Position numbers and translations under genes: made by a program. 64,000 bases of DNA from Bifidobacterium merycicum DSM 6492 (GTDB taxonomy: Bacteria > Actinomycetota > Actinomycetes > Actinomycetales > Bifidobacteriaceae), in NCBI RefSeq assembly GCF_900129045.1, contig NZ_FQTX01000002.1, forward strand, positions 186,001 to 250,000, written 5' to 3'. Positions within the stretch are counted from its first letter, which is position 1. Each line of letters begins with the position of its first letter. Under the pieces are notes generated by a model. That model had not been told where the DNA came from, did not search any database, and worked only from the letters and a program-made list of their open reading frames with translations. This document shows, in pieces, positions 57,337-64,000 of the stretch.

Positions 57337-59213
57337 TGGTGGAGGAAATTGTGGAGCAGAGTGAAAAAGAACTTGGGGTTGTTGTGTCAGTTGATGCCGA
57401 TGAGGCGACTATTGGCATGTACAACGTAACTAATGGTACTTCTTTCTTTATGGATGGTGAGGAGATAAACGGAATAAAGGTTGGAGCATATGCGATTCTT
57501 AAGCAGGGGCGGAATCGCATTGTTGTGACTGTTCTATCGGAAAAAGTGCGAGATCAGCTGAATACCATTAATTCAAAAGAATTTGATAATCGCTTCCATG
57601 CACAATCTATTCAGAGAATAGTGAAAGTCAGATCTCAGGGTGTGATCAAAGATGGACACTTTTCTTTAACAGGTGCTGTCGTCCCTATGGTGGGTAATGT
57701 TCTTGTTTCCGCATCTTCTGAAGATATCGCGGATATTTTTTCTCGCGGTGTTAAAGAATGTGAATCGGTAATCATAGGGCGCTCTCTTATGGAGAATCAG
57801 CCAATTAGGATTCCTGTGAATGATTTCTTTGCTTCGCATATTGGCATTTTCGGTAATACTGGAAGTGGAAAATCGAACACCCTGCACAAGCTGTATCTTG
57901 AGTTATTTAATTCGAGGTATGGTTCACCGGCATTGGAGAAAAGTAGCTTTGTTGTCATCGATTTCAATGGTGAATACGGAAGCGGTTCGGCTTTTAAAGA
58001 CCATCATATTCAACTTTATGATGGAGTAAAGAAAAAATTTCCAATTGATGAAAATTTATTTTTTGATATAAATACATTGAAAGTTTTGGCTAAAGCGACT
58101 GAGAATACACAAGTGCCTTTTTTGGCTCGTTCTCTAAAAAAATGGCGAGAAAACCGTGAATATGCTTCGATGGAAATAGGTCTCTTAAAGAAATGTTTAA
58201 CGTCTTGCAGCATTGACCTTATCGAAGAATGGCGTGATGTGGCGAGAAGTATTTTACAAGAGGGATCTAATGGTGAAATTGATTGTATGAATGTGCTTGA
58301 TACCGTTAGAACATTTAAAAATGATTTAATGTATATATTGGAGGATGGCGAAGAAGAGTATATTGACAAGGGGGATTCTATTGATGGGTGTAAGTATTCT
58401 AATTTGAAACTTGATTCTGTGAAGCGAGATTTAGCAAAATGCGTGAGTTCTTTTAATCCATGTGTTTCTTTTTTGAATTTTATAAAATTTCAGAAAATAT
58501 ATGACGCGAAATATATGGGCATGCAACTTGATTGGTTGAGGCCTGTCGTAGGAAGAATGGAAAGAGTCGTCAATTCCATAGAAAAGTATGCTGAAATAAA
58601 AGGAGCTAGTGGGTGTTATCTAAAAGGCATCACTGTTTTCAACTTAAAAAACGTTGATGCGGAATATAAAGAAACCTTTGCATTGTTAATTGCTAAGATG
58701 TTCTATGAGCGGAAAAAGAAAGATTCGAACAGTGTTTCGCTTCATCTAATAATAGATGAAGCGCATAATATTCTTAATTCTTTTAAATCATCTCATTCTG
58801 ATATCTGGGAAGATTATCGTCTGTCGACTTTTGAGTCAATGATTAAAGAAGGCCGAAAGTATGGTTTCTTCCTTACGATTGCGTCTCAACGTCCAGCAGA
58901 TATTTCTCCAACAATTATGTCTCAGATTCATAACTATATCGTTCATAAGTTAGTGAATGACAAGGATTTGCAAATGATGGAGAACACGATGCCAACTCTT
59001 GACGCGTTCTCCAAATCACGAATTCCTACTTTAGGTAAAGGCGAAGCCGTGTTGACTGGTCGCGCTTTCGGTCTTCCCTCACTCATCAAAGTTGATTATG
59101 AACCGTATTCGCGTCCTGATTCCGACGATGTTGATTTGATTAAAAAATGGACATCCAAAGCTGATAATACTGCTTCTGCGAGCGATACGTACAGTGGAAC
59201 GCAGACTTTTTGA
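57336..59213 (+). CDS. HerA-type DNA translocase of a SIR2-HerA anti-phage system
   Basis: 625 residues from ATG 57336. N-terminal HAS-barrel region (ELGVVVSVDADEATIGMYN to about 130), Walker A GNTGSGKSN (Gly173 to Ser180), a helical insertion (about 270-410), Walker B LIIDEAHN (Asp474, Glu475) and the motif TIASQRPADISPTIMSQIHN. It would form a hexamer and bind the SIR2 partner. A GTG at 57351 has a perfect GGAGG five bases before it and may be the true start (620 residues). AT-rich like its partner. Length fits the defence HerA group; no NurA nuclease gene is adjacent. Confidence 0.9.
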   Translation: MVEEIVEQSEKELGVVVSVDADEATIGMYNVTNGTSFFMDGEEINGIKVGAYAILKQGRNRIVVTVLSEKVRDQLNTINSKEFDNRFHAQSIQRIVKVRSQGVIKDGHFSLTGAVVPMVGNVLVSASSEDIADIFSRGVKECESVIIGRSLMENQPIRIPVNDFFASHIGIFGNTGSGKSNTLHKLYLELFNSRYGSPALEKSSFVVIDFNGEYGSGSAFKDHHIQLYDGVKKKFPIDENLFFDINTLKVLAKATENTQVPFLARSLKKWRENREYASMEIGLLKKCLTSCSIDLIEEWRDVARSILQEGSNGEIDCMNVLDTVRTFKNDLMYILEDGEEEYIDKGDSIDGCKYSNLKLDSVKRDLAKCVSSFNPCVSFLNFIKFQKIYDAKYMGMQLDWLRPVVGRMERVVNSIEKYAEIKGASGCYLKGITVFNLKNVDAEYKETFALLIAKMFYERKKKDSNSVSLHLIIDEAHNILNSFKSSHSDIWEDYRLSTFESMIKEGRKYGFFLTIASQRPADISPTIMSQIHNYIVHKLVNDKDLQMMENTMPTLDAFSKSRIPTLGKGEAVLTGRAFGLPSLIKVDYEPYSRPDSDDVDLIKKWTSKADNTASASDTYSGTQTF

Positions 59214-59228
59214 AGATTGAATAAACGG

Positions 59229-59339
59229 ATCTTTGCGGGTTCGGTTCCGAGGGGCGGAGTCGTATCGAACGGCTACCATTACCTCCGCGCCAGGCTCGGC
59301 GTCGACAAATACGTCGGGCTGGCGCGCTCGAGTAACTGA
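59229..59339 (+). pseudogene. orphan GC-rich fragment, C-terminal gene end
   Basis: A GC-rich stretch directly behind the AT-rich HerA gene reads IFAGSVPRGGVVSNGYHYLR and then to a TGA at 59337. It looks like the last 36 residues of a chromosomal protein cut by insertion. The protein family was not recognised. Confidence 0.35.
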
Positions 59340-59567
59340 AACATTTTCCATCCAAGGGTGGCGTGGATAACGTCTTATCAAGTCCTCGCTTAAAACTGAC
59401 TTCTAGTATTCCTCCATTCCCATCTATCTCCCTGTGTCACGTAACGTTTCTCGATAATCCAAAAATCTGTGCGATCGCTGACCCTGCGCGCGCTGATTCT
59501 TCATATCGAAATCACCGGCACATCCTACTGATTGGCGTTTTCTGAATCATTGCCATTATTGTTTTTA
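59340..59567. other. gap right of the SIR2-HerA cassette
   Basis: About 230 bp of mixed composition with no gene. It closes with the imperfect repeat at 59568-59587. Confidence 0.35.
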
Positions 59568-59587
59568 ATTATTGTTGAGAGCTATCT
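59568..59587. repeat. right imperfect flanking repeat of the SIR2-HerA island
   Basis: ATTATTGTTGAGAGCTATCT, matching the left copy at 56191-56211 at most positions. It overlaps the 3' end of the following minus-strand remnant. Confidence 0.45.
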
Positions 59588-59800
59588 ATATGGAATTGCG
59601 TATTGCTCATATGCGGATAAATCAAACAATGCTCTAATGAAGACTTGAGAGACTTTGTTCCTTTCTTCGGGCTTTAGTGTGGTTCTACATTTGATGCATA
59701 AATCGCAAATAGGGGCTTCTGAATGCATTGTATATTCGTTTTTGTTATTTGGATAATCACATATCAAGGAACCGGCATACCGTACTCCATGTATTTCTTC
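59582..59800 (-). pseudogene. C-terminal remnant of an unknown AT-rich gene
   Basis: A minus-strand frame ends at 59582. The last 70 residues (GVRYAGSLICDYPNNK, APICDLCIKCRTTLKPEER) look like a real protein with a four-cysteine cluster, but the frame toward 59974 lacks that quality. So only the 3' end seems to be left. The exact left limit of homology is a guess. Family not recognised. Confidence 0.4.
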
Positions 59801-59980
59801 TCTCGAAACATGGAACATGCGCTGCACAACGTATCTGAAGAACTCTCGGATAATAAGAAAGTGCGACTGGCTCAACAATTCCGTCGCCGATACGCGACGC
59901 ACATCGACGAATTCAGGAAATTCATTGCAAGCGCAAACGTGGCAATCGACGGGGACTATCGGGAAGCCTGGCACGCATAG
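59800..59980 (+). pseudogene. C-terminal remnant, possibly of an EPS transferase
   Basis: The plus strand reads NMEHALHNVSEELSDNKKVR and RRRYATHIDEFRKFIASANV and then to a stop at 59980, a helical, protein-like stretch. The part before 59800 is hydrophobic nonsense. It is the 3' end of a gene pointing right whose 5' part is gone. Function unknown; the EPS context suggests a transferase. Confidence 0.4.
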
Positions 59981-60218
59981 GCAGCGGAACTGCCTCCCTG
60001 CACAGGGGATCGAATTTGCATGTGCTCATTGCCAATAGCCCAGCACCGTCGCCAGAATCGGCGACCGGCGCAAACGAGAATTGAGCCATATAACCATGTC
60101 GCTCCGACAACAAGGGAACGCGTGTGGTCAGCACAGCTGAGTATTAAAAACAGTGCGGATCCAAGGTGTCGCCAATCAAATGCGCTACGGGGTTGCTTGG
60201 GATTTCAGGGAGTTCGGA
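59981..60218. other. intergenic debris
   Basis: About 240 bp with no convincing gene. A short plus-strand frame, YGVAWDFREFGKPADGALA to TGA near 60256, might be another gene end. Confidence 0.3.
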
Positions 60219-60253
60219 AAGCCGGCAGACGGCGCCCTTGCCGCTGCCGGCTT
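60219..60253 (-). terminator. terminator of the 140-residue hypothetical gene
   Basis: Perfect 10-bp stem AAGCCGGCAG / CTGCCGGCTT with an inner GGC/GCC, 30 bases beyond the stop at 60282 and followed on the minus strand by T. Confidence 0.7.
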
Positions 60254-60281
60254 GAGCTGAAGCAACCGGTGCTTGAGGCGA

Positions 60282-60704
60282 TCAGTATTTGTTGGCGCCT
60301 TCGCCAATGAAGTTGACGGTGAATCCGCGGTGGTAATGCAGGAACATGTCGGCACCGTAGCGGTCGACGGGGCGGTGGGTGAACAGCATGCGGATGGCGA
60401 ATGCGGTCTGCATGTCATCCGGCAGATTCATGAACTCCTTGTGGGCGTCCCAATACGGATGCATGGTGATGGCCGCGTCCGGCACGTAGGCGTATCCGTA
60501 GCCGTCCTCGTTCACATAGCCCATGAACGGCAGATCCCAAGCGTCATGATCGGTGAGCTCCTGCTTGAAATTCTCTACCTTGGCGAGTGCTTCATCGCTG
60601 ATGCCCAGGTTTTTCGCCACCTTGTTGGCTTCGGCTGTTTTGGCGTCGGCGTCCTTGTCGAACATGTCGAGATTCACGGTGATGACGGTTTTCTCGTTTG
60701 CCAT
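60282..60704 (-). CDS. hypothetical protein (140 aa)
   Basis: A soluble acidic protein: MANEKTVITVNLDMFDKDAD, a helix (EANKVAKNLGISDEALAKVENFKQEL), then an aromatic-rich part (GYVNEDGYGYAYVPDAAITM, HPYWDAHKEFMNLPDDM) and FLHYHRGFTVNFIGEG. No known domain was recognised. ATG 60704 has AAAGG ten bases upstream. Normal GC-rich codon use, so it is resident. A palindrome-rich upstream region is shared with the next gene. Confidence 0.75.
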   Translation of the reverse strand: MANEKTVITVNLDMFDKDADAKTAEANKVAKNLGISDEALAKVENFKQELTDHDAWDLPFMGYVNEDGYGYAYVPDAAITMHPYWDAHKEFMNLPDDMQTAFAIRMLFTHRPVDRYGADMFLHYHRGFTVNFIGEGANKY

Positions 60705-61109
60705 GGATAATGCCTTTCTATGAGCCGCGCATAATGTGCATTATGCATGTTCGTTTGTAGTCGCAAATGAACATTATGTATGACTGGTTTGTGTTGTGTG
60801 AGGTGAACGCTTGCTGTGTTCGCTATTGATGCTACCACGCATATAGAAGGTGAAATGGTTGGAAAATGAACTTTTTGTGTACTGTGGTTTTGTGAATCGT
60901 TGTCATGGCTGGGTTTATGGCAATTGTCAGGCGGTTGAAAAAAGATAACATTAAGCGTGTTGTCTTTTTATGATATTCCATGTTCTGTTAATGTTCGAAT
61001 GAACATTTGAAGCCGTGAATCGTTGCGGCAATATCATCCGTTGCTCGGTGAAATCAATGGGTGCATATAGTGCAATGTCGAGTAGGGTTGGTTACGGAAA
61101 GGGGCGCGT
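60705..61109. promoter_or_regulatory. divergent promoter region with repeated palindromes
   Basis: Contains GCATAATG-TG-CATTATGC (60729-60746, perfect), ATGTTCGTTTG (60747-60757) pairing with CAAATGAACAT (60764-60774) with one mismatch, and AATGTTC-GAAT-GAACATT (60990-61007, perfect). The half-site ATGTTC/GAACAT recurs in both. Unusually AT-rich for this chromosome. Probably operators for a shared regulator of the two divergent genes. Confidence 0.55.
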
Positions 61110-62564
61110 GTGATTCGACCGAACAATAGTGAATGCGAAGTGGCTGCCAAGGCCAAGGCTGGTGTCGCAATTGATGATGCCGCTGCACAGGCGCAAGCGA
61201 GCGGCAGACAATCGGCGGGGCGCGCCGTTTCCTATCGCCCAATGCTGCGATTCCTGGCGACGCAGGATCGGAACGTCATCTGGCTGTTGCTGGGCATCGC
61301 GCTTCTCCCGGTGGACGGCACCACGCTCGGCCTGTACGCGCCGTTCTGGTCGCCGATCAGTCCCGCGCTATTCGCCGTCTACTGCCTGTGCAACTGGCGG
61401 CAGCTGCATATCGTAGCCGTGAAGTATCTGCCTATGTTCCTGCTGCCGGTCGCCTGCATCATCCTGTCCATTCCCGGGTGGCTGCGCTTCGGCATTCATT
61501 TCAACGCCGCATTCATGAGCCTCACCGGGCTCCTCGGCATGCTCGCCACGTTGGGCGCGCTTGTCATCGCCTTCCATATCAAACGCATCCCCTGGAACAT
61601 GCCGATCCGGCTGCTTATCGCGGCCTACTGGTGCTCCTTCGCCGTGGGCGTCGTGCAATGGTTCTCCATCCATCTGCGGTTCGAGCCGCTTGTCAACTAT
61701 TTCTCGCATCTCATGTACCGCCAGTACATCACCGATAGTTCGGTGTGGGGCGGCGGCCGTCCGCAATTCCTGTTCGCGGAACCCAGCTATATCGGCATGC
61801 ACCTGTTCGGCATACTGCTGCCCTTCATGTGGCTGATGCGAGGTCGCGACAGCATCTATGCCAAACGGCTGCGTGACCTCATCGTCGTCTACGCGATCGG
61901 CACGATGCTGATGCAGGCCGGCACCAGAATCGTCATCGACTCCGTTGTGGCGCTGCTGATCGCCATCATCGTGCACAACACGTGGCATGATCGGAAGCAA
62001 CGACTGCGTGGCATGGTGCAGTTTGCCGGAGCATGCCTGCTTGGTCTGCTGGGTGTGCTCGCCGATTCCAGACTGTCTTCCATAGCCGAGAACGGCGCGC
62101 AGGGAGACGGTTCGTTCTTTGCGAGAATCTACCAAAGTCTCGATCCGCTCTGCGGCCTGCTTACCCATCCATGGACCCTGCTTACCGGTTATGGCGCGGG
62201 CAACATCATCAACGCCGTGTGGGCTGGCGCATCCAAGGCCGAGCAGCTACTAAATGGTCTTGGCATGAACGGCGGCGCGGCCACAGGATTTGCGGCCGGC
62301 ATGAATGCGGACACCGTATGGACGATGTGTGCCTACACCAGCATCATCGCCGAATACGGATTGATCGGCCTGGTTCTGCTGGTCATCGCTTCCATAGTTT
62401 CCATGACGCGTGTCTTCGATACTGCAGCTGCCGAGCATGGTGTTTGGAGCAAGACTGTTATCTGCTGGCTTGTCCTGATCGTGTACCTGTATATCCAGTG
62501 CGAGAACTATGCGTTCGCCGCGCTGCCATTGTTTATCTTCGCGGTAAGCAAGCTGCGCGAGTAA
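61110..62564 (+). CDS. O-antigen ligase/polymerase family membrane protein
   Basis: 484 residues. An N-terminal polar tail of about 50 residues (AAQAQASGRQSAGRAV) and 10-12 membrane helices. The big outer loop has GRPQFLFAEPSYIGMHLFGI and LLTGYGAGNIINAVW, the E-P-S and G-x-G features of the Wzy/WaaL family. It is the second such protein in this locus, so one may polymerise EPS and the other transfer it. Starts at GTG 61110 with GGAAAGG upstream. Stands alone. Confidence 0.82.
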   Translation: MIRPNNSECEVAAKAKAGVAIDDAAAQAQASGRQSAGRAVSYRPMLRFLATQDRNVIWLLLGIALLPVDGTTLGLYAPFWSPISPALFAVYCLCNWRQLHIVAVKYLPMFLLPVACIILSIPGWLRFGIHFNAAFMSLTGLLGMLATLGALVIAFHIKRIPWNMPIRLLIAAYWCSFAVGVVQWFSIHLRFEPLVNYFSHLMYRQYITDSSVWGGGRPQFLFAEPSYIGMHLFGILLPFMWLMRGRDSIYAKRLRDLIVVYAIGTMLMQAGTRIVIDSVVALLIAIIVHNTWHDRKQRLRGMVQFAGACLLGLLGVLADSRLSSIAENGAQGDGSFFARIYQSLDPLCGLLTHPWTLLTGYGAGNIINAVWAGASKAEQLLNGLGMNGGAATGFAAGMNADTVWTMCAYTSIIAEYGLIGLVLLVIASIVSMTRVFDTAAAEHGVWSKTVICWLVLIVYLYIQCENYAFAALPLFIFAVSKLRE

Positions 62565-62863
62565 CCGTATTTGACGGGGTACGGATGTCTTCTTCTAGAT
62601 AACGTACAGTTAGAGAAGCCGCTATCGCAAGTATTCTTTAACCTGTCCACAAGGCGGCTGACATTAGCAATCATTTGGGTAGGTAATGCGACTGTTCAGT
62701 TTTTTGAGCCTTGCCGCTCTGGAGCTGCCATAAGCGAAATGAGACGTGTTTCGTTGCTGAGGGTGCAGTGGTCACGGCCTGTTCGGACCACAGCACCTCG
62801 ATACTTATATGCAAGACGGCAGTCGATGGCCGTCTATGCTGGGTGAAGTGATCTGAAGTGATT
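62565..62863. other. intergenic region after the ligase gene
   Basis: About 300 bp, no gene. GGTGCAGTGGTC (62762-62773) / GACCACAGCACC (62786-62797) forms a 12-bp stem with one mismatch, and GACGGC/GCCGTC at about 62815-62835 another. These may be terminators. Confidence 0.5.
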
Positions 62864-63020
62864 TTACAAGCTGCGGATTTGCGAGCCGAACGGCCATAGC
62901 GCTAATTTGGCCATCTTGAATGATTGAATGCCGAACGGAATGCCGATGATGGTGATGCAGTTCAACAGACCGGCGCCCACATAGCCGATCGCCATCCATA
63001 TTCCGGCCAGCACCACCCCG
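62864..63020 (-). pseudogene. YccF-domain gene remnant (3' end)
   Basis: The minus strand reads VVLAGIWMAIGYVGAGLLNC and ITIIGIPFGIQSFKMAKLA and then WPFG to a stop at 62864; this is the second half of the YccF inner-membrane domain. Upstream of about 63020 the homology ends at a junction with another remnant. Confidence 0.8.
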
Positions 63021-63021
63021 T

Positions 63022-63231
63022 GTTCACCGTCATGATCGCCCTCGGCGACGACATAGTGCTCGCCAGCGACGGCTACCCCTTCCTCGAACCCACGCTTGAT
63101 CAATCCGAAAGGGCGCTCGCGGAACTCAAAGCCAGCGACCCGCATCTCATCAGCCGTTCCCCACGACCAAAGGCTTCGAACCAGGGCTCGACTCCTTCGA
63201 CGACCGCGCATACCTGCGCTTCACCGTCTGA
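63022..63231 (+). pseudogene. remnant of a phosphatase-2C-like gene, frameshifted
   Basis: The plus strand reads FTVMIALGDDIVLASDGYPF, LDQSERALAELKASDP and then, one frame over near 63165, KGFEPGLDSFDDRAYLRFTV with a stop at 63229-63231. These pieces match the end of a conserved actinobacterial protein with a PP2C-like look (VLASDGYP, SFDDRAYLRF). The 5' part is lost at the junction near 63020. Confidence 0.65.
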
Positions 63232-63244
63232 ACCCCCGAACACA

Positions 63245-63301
63245 CAAGCGTAAACGCTTGCGGTGAGCGCTTATGAAAGTGTTGATGCAAAAACCGGTTT
63301 T
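63245..63301 (+). promoter_or_regulatory. palindromes upstream of the Wzz-like gene
   Basis: CAAGCG-TAAA-CGCTTG (63245-63260), then AGCGCTT (63266-63272) and a 12-bp palindrome AAAACCGGTTTT (63290-63301). The first two resemble LacI-family sites. They stand before the Wzz-like gene and after the phosphatase-like remnant, so an operator or a terminator role is possible. Confidence 0.4.
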
Positions 63302-63366
63302 GCTGAAAATAATCCCCCCGTGTCCGTAAACTGTGAATGATTGAGACAGTCAGACAGGAGAGAAGC

Positions 63367-64000
63367 GTGGCTGAAGACAAAGCCCAACAAAACAGCATTC
63401 TTATCCCGGAGAACCGTATCGATGCAAACCCGCAGAATGTGGTTCTCGCGGAACGATCAGAATCGGATGCAGACGAAGGCATGACCCTGATGGATCTGAT
63501 CCGCATCGTCGGCAAGCACATGTTCACAGCGATTCTGGTGTTCGTTCTCGTGGTCGTCGGCGTAACCGCATACACGCTGACCGCGCAGAAGAAATACACG
63601 GCAACGGCCCAGCTGTTCGCCAGCTACAACAACACCACCGCCGACGCGCTCGACAGCAGCGTGAGCAGCCAGAGCACAGCCGGCACCTACATCGCCACCC
63701 AGCTCAAGAGCTACCCGGATCTGGTCAAAACCGAGGCCGTGCTCCAACCGGTGATCGACGAACTGAACGACAACTCCATCACCACCGACGATCTTGCCGC
63801 CATGGTGACCGCCACCAACCCCACCGACACTTACATGCTCAACGTCTCCGTTGAAGCCACCAGCCCGGAACAGTCCGCGCAGCTGGCGAACGAAGTGTCG
63901 CAATCCCTTTCCAGAGTGGTCTCCTCCGAGCTGTACGCCTCCGGCAAGAAGTCCATGGTGAAACTGTCCGTGGTACAGAAAGCCAAGACACCCACCTCCC
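63367..64000 (+). CDS. Wzz/YveK-like chain-length determinant, 3' end outside window
   Basis: The first 211 residues are present from GTG 63367 (AGGAG upstream). A polar tail of about 38 residues, MTLMDLIRIVGKHMFTAIL, one membrane helix (about 52-71, TAILVFVLVVVGVTAYTL), then the outer domain with YTATAQLFASYNNTTADALD and LNVSVEATSPEQSAQLANEVSQ. This is the N-terminal half of the Wzz domain that sets EPS chain length and may be joined to or paired with a tyrosine kinase. The second membrane helix is outside the window. Confidence 0.9.
   Translation, partial: MAEDKAQQNSILIPENRIDANPQNVVLAERSESDADEGMTLMDLIRIVGKHMFTAILVFVLVVVGVTAYTLTAQKKYTATAQLFASYNNTTADALDSSVSSQSTAGTYIATQLKSYPDLVKTEAVLQPVIDELNDNSITTDDLAAMVTATNPTDTYMLNVSVEATSPEQSAQLANEVSQSLSRVVSSELYASGKKSMVKLSVVQKAKTPTS

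Noticed and set aside
57336..59213. HerA gene as an FtsK-type partition protein or conjugation coupling protein
   Set aside because: No membrane segments or gamma domain; the N-terminal barrel, the motif ASQRPADIS and the SIR2 partner fit HerA.
52061..59590. Prophage or integrative conjugative element
   Set aside because: No integrase, structural, relaxase or replication genes; only IS transposases and the two-gene cassette.
59582..59974. Single intact 130-residue gene on the minus strand
   Set aside because: Only the C-terminal 70 residues look like protein; the N-terminal part is antisense to a better plus-strand stretch, so two remnants are more likely.
60990..61007. SOS (LexA) box
   Set aside because: Half-sites are in the order GTTC...GAAC, whereas actinobacterial LexA boxes are GAAC...GTTC.

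Overview
The window looks like a Bifidobacterium chromosome (Actinomycetota, GC-rich). Evidence: two WhiB regulators, a PdtaS-like sensor kinase, DUF501 and DUF5719 proteins, and a pth-mfd-eno-FtsB/DivIC-DUF501-Ppx order that is also found in mycobacteria. Codon use is strongly GC-biased except in one AT-rich island near 56.2-59.2 kb. Genus is fairly secure from gene content; species cannot be fixed from the sequence alone.

Layout. 0-7 kb: a partial GNAT acetyltransferase, a small basic protein, an MFS transporter, threonine synthase (thrC), then the overlapping set proA - acidic hypothetical - nadD. 7-23 kb: a GH3 glycosidase with an anchor, a large UPF0182 membrane protein, a GNAT acetyltransferase, pth-mfd, eno, an FtsB/DivIC-type division protein, DUF501, Ppx/GppA, tRNA-Leu(UAA), a small membrane protein, an FKBP isomerase and greA. 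23-39 kb: a hemolysin-III family membrane protein, a PdtaS-like kinase, WhiB1-like protein, an EccC/FtsK-like double ATPase, two LytR-CpsA-Psr (LCP) cell-wall ligases, a WhiB2-like protein coupled to a giant GT2 membrane protein and a DUF5719 protein, a metallopeptidase-fold protein, an HAD phosphatase and ComF. 39-41 kb: a DHA2-type multidrug MFS exporter.

41-64 kb is an exopolysaccharide (EPS) locus. It holds the priming sugar-phosphate transferase, an O-acyltransferase broken by one base, a Wzx-like flippase, a nitroreductase-like protein, a pyruvyl transferase, a GT2, a Wzy-like polymerase, a DUF4422 transferase, a second O-antigen ligase/polymerase-like protein and the start of a Wzz-like chain-length protein. 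The right half is broken up by mobile DNA: an IS3 relic, an IS21 relic, a nearly complete IS21 copy and an ISL3 relic. Just beyond these lies the AT-rich two-gene SIR2-HerA cassette, which by family knowledge is an NAD-depleting anti-phage system. Truncated gene ends around 59.3-60 kb and 63 kb show repeated recombination.

The most notable signals are: the SIR2-HerA island with its imperfect flanking repeats; a G10 tract that can pair with C7 in the leader of the EPS priming transferase; an acyltransferase whose full frame is restored by loss of one G in either of two nearby G tracts (both suggesting phase-variable surface polysaccharide); a 9 x 16-bp minisatellite; a 15-bp repeat made of ribosome-binding-site plus start-codon units; nested palindromes over the hemolysin-III promoter; and several probable leaderless starts.
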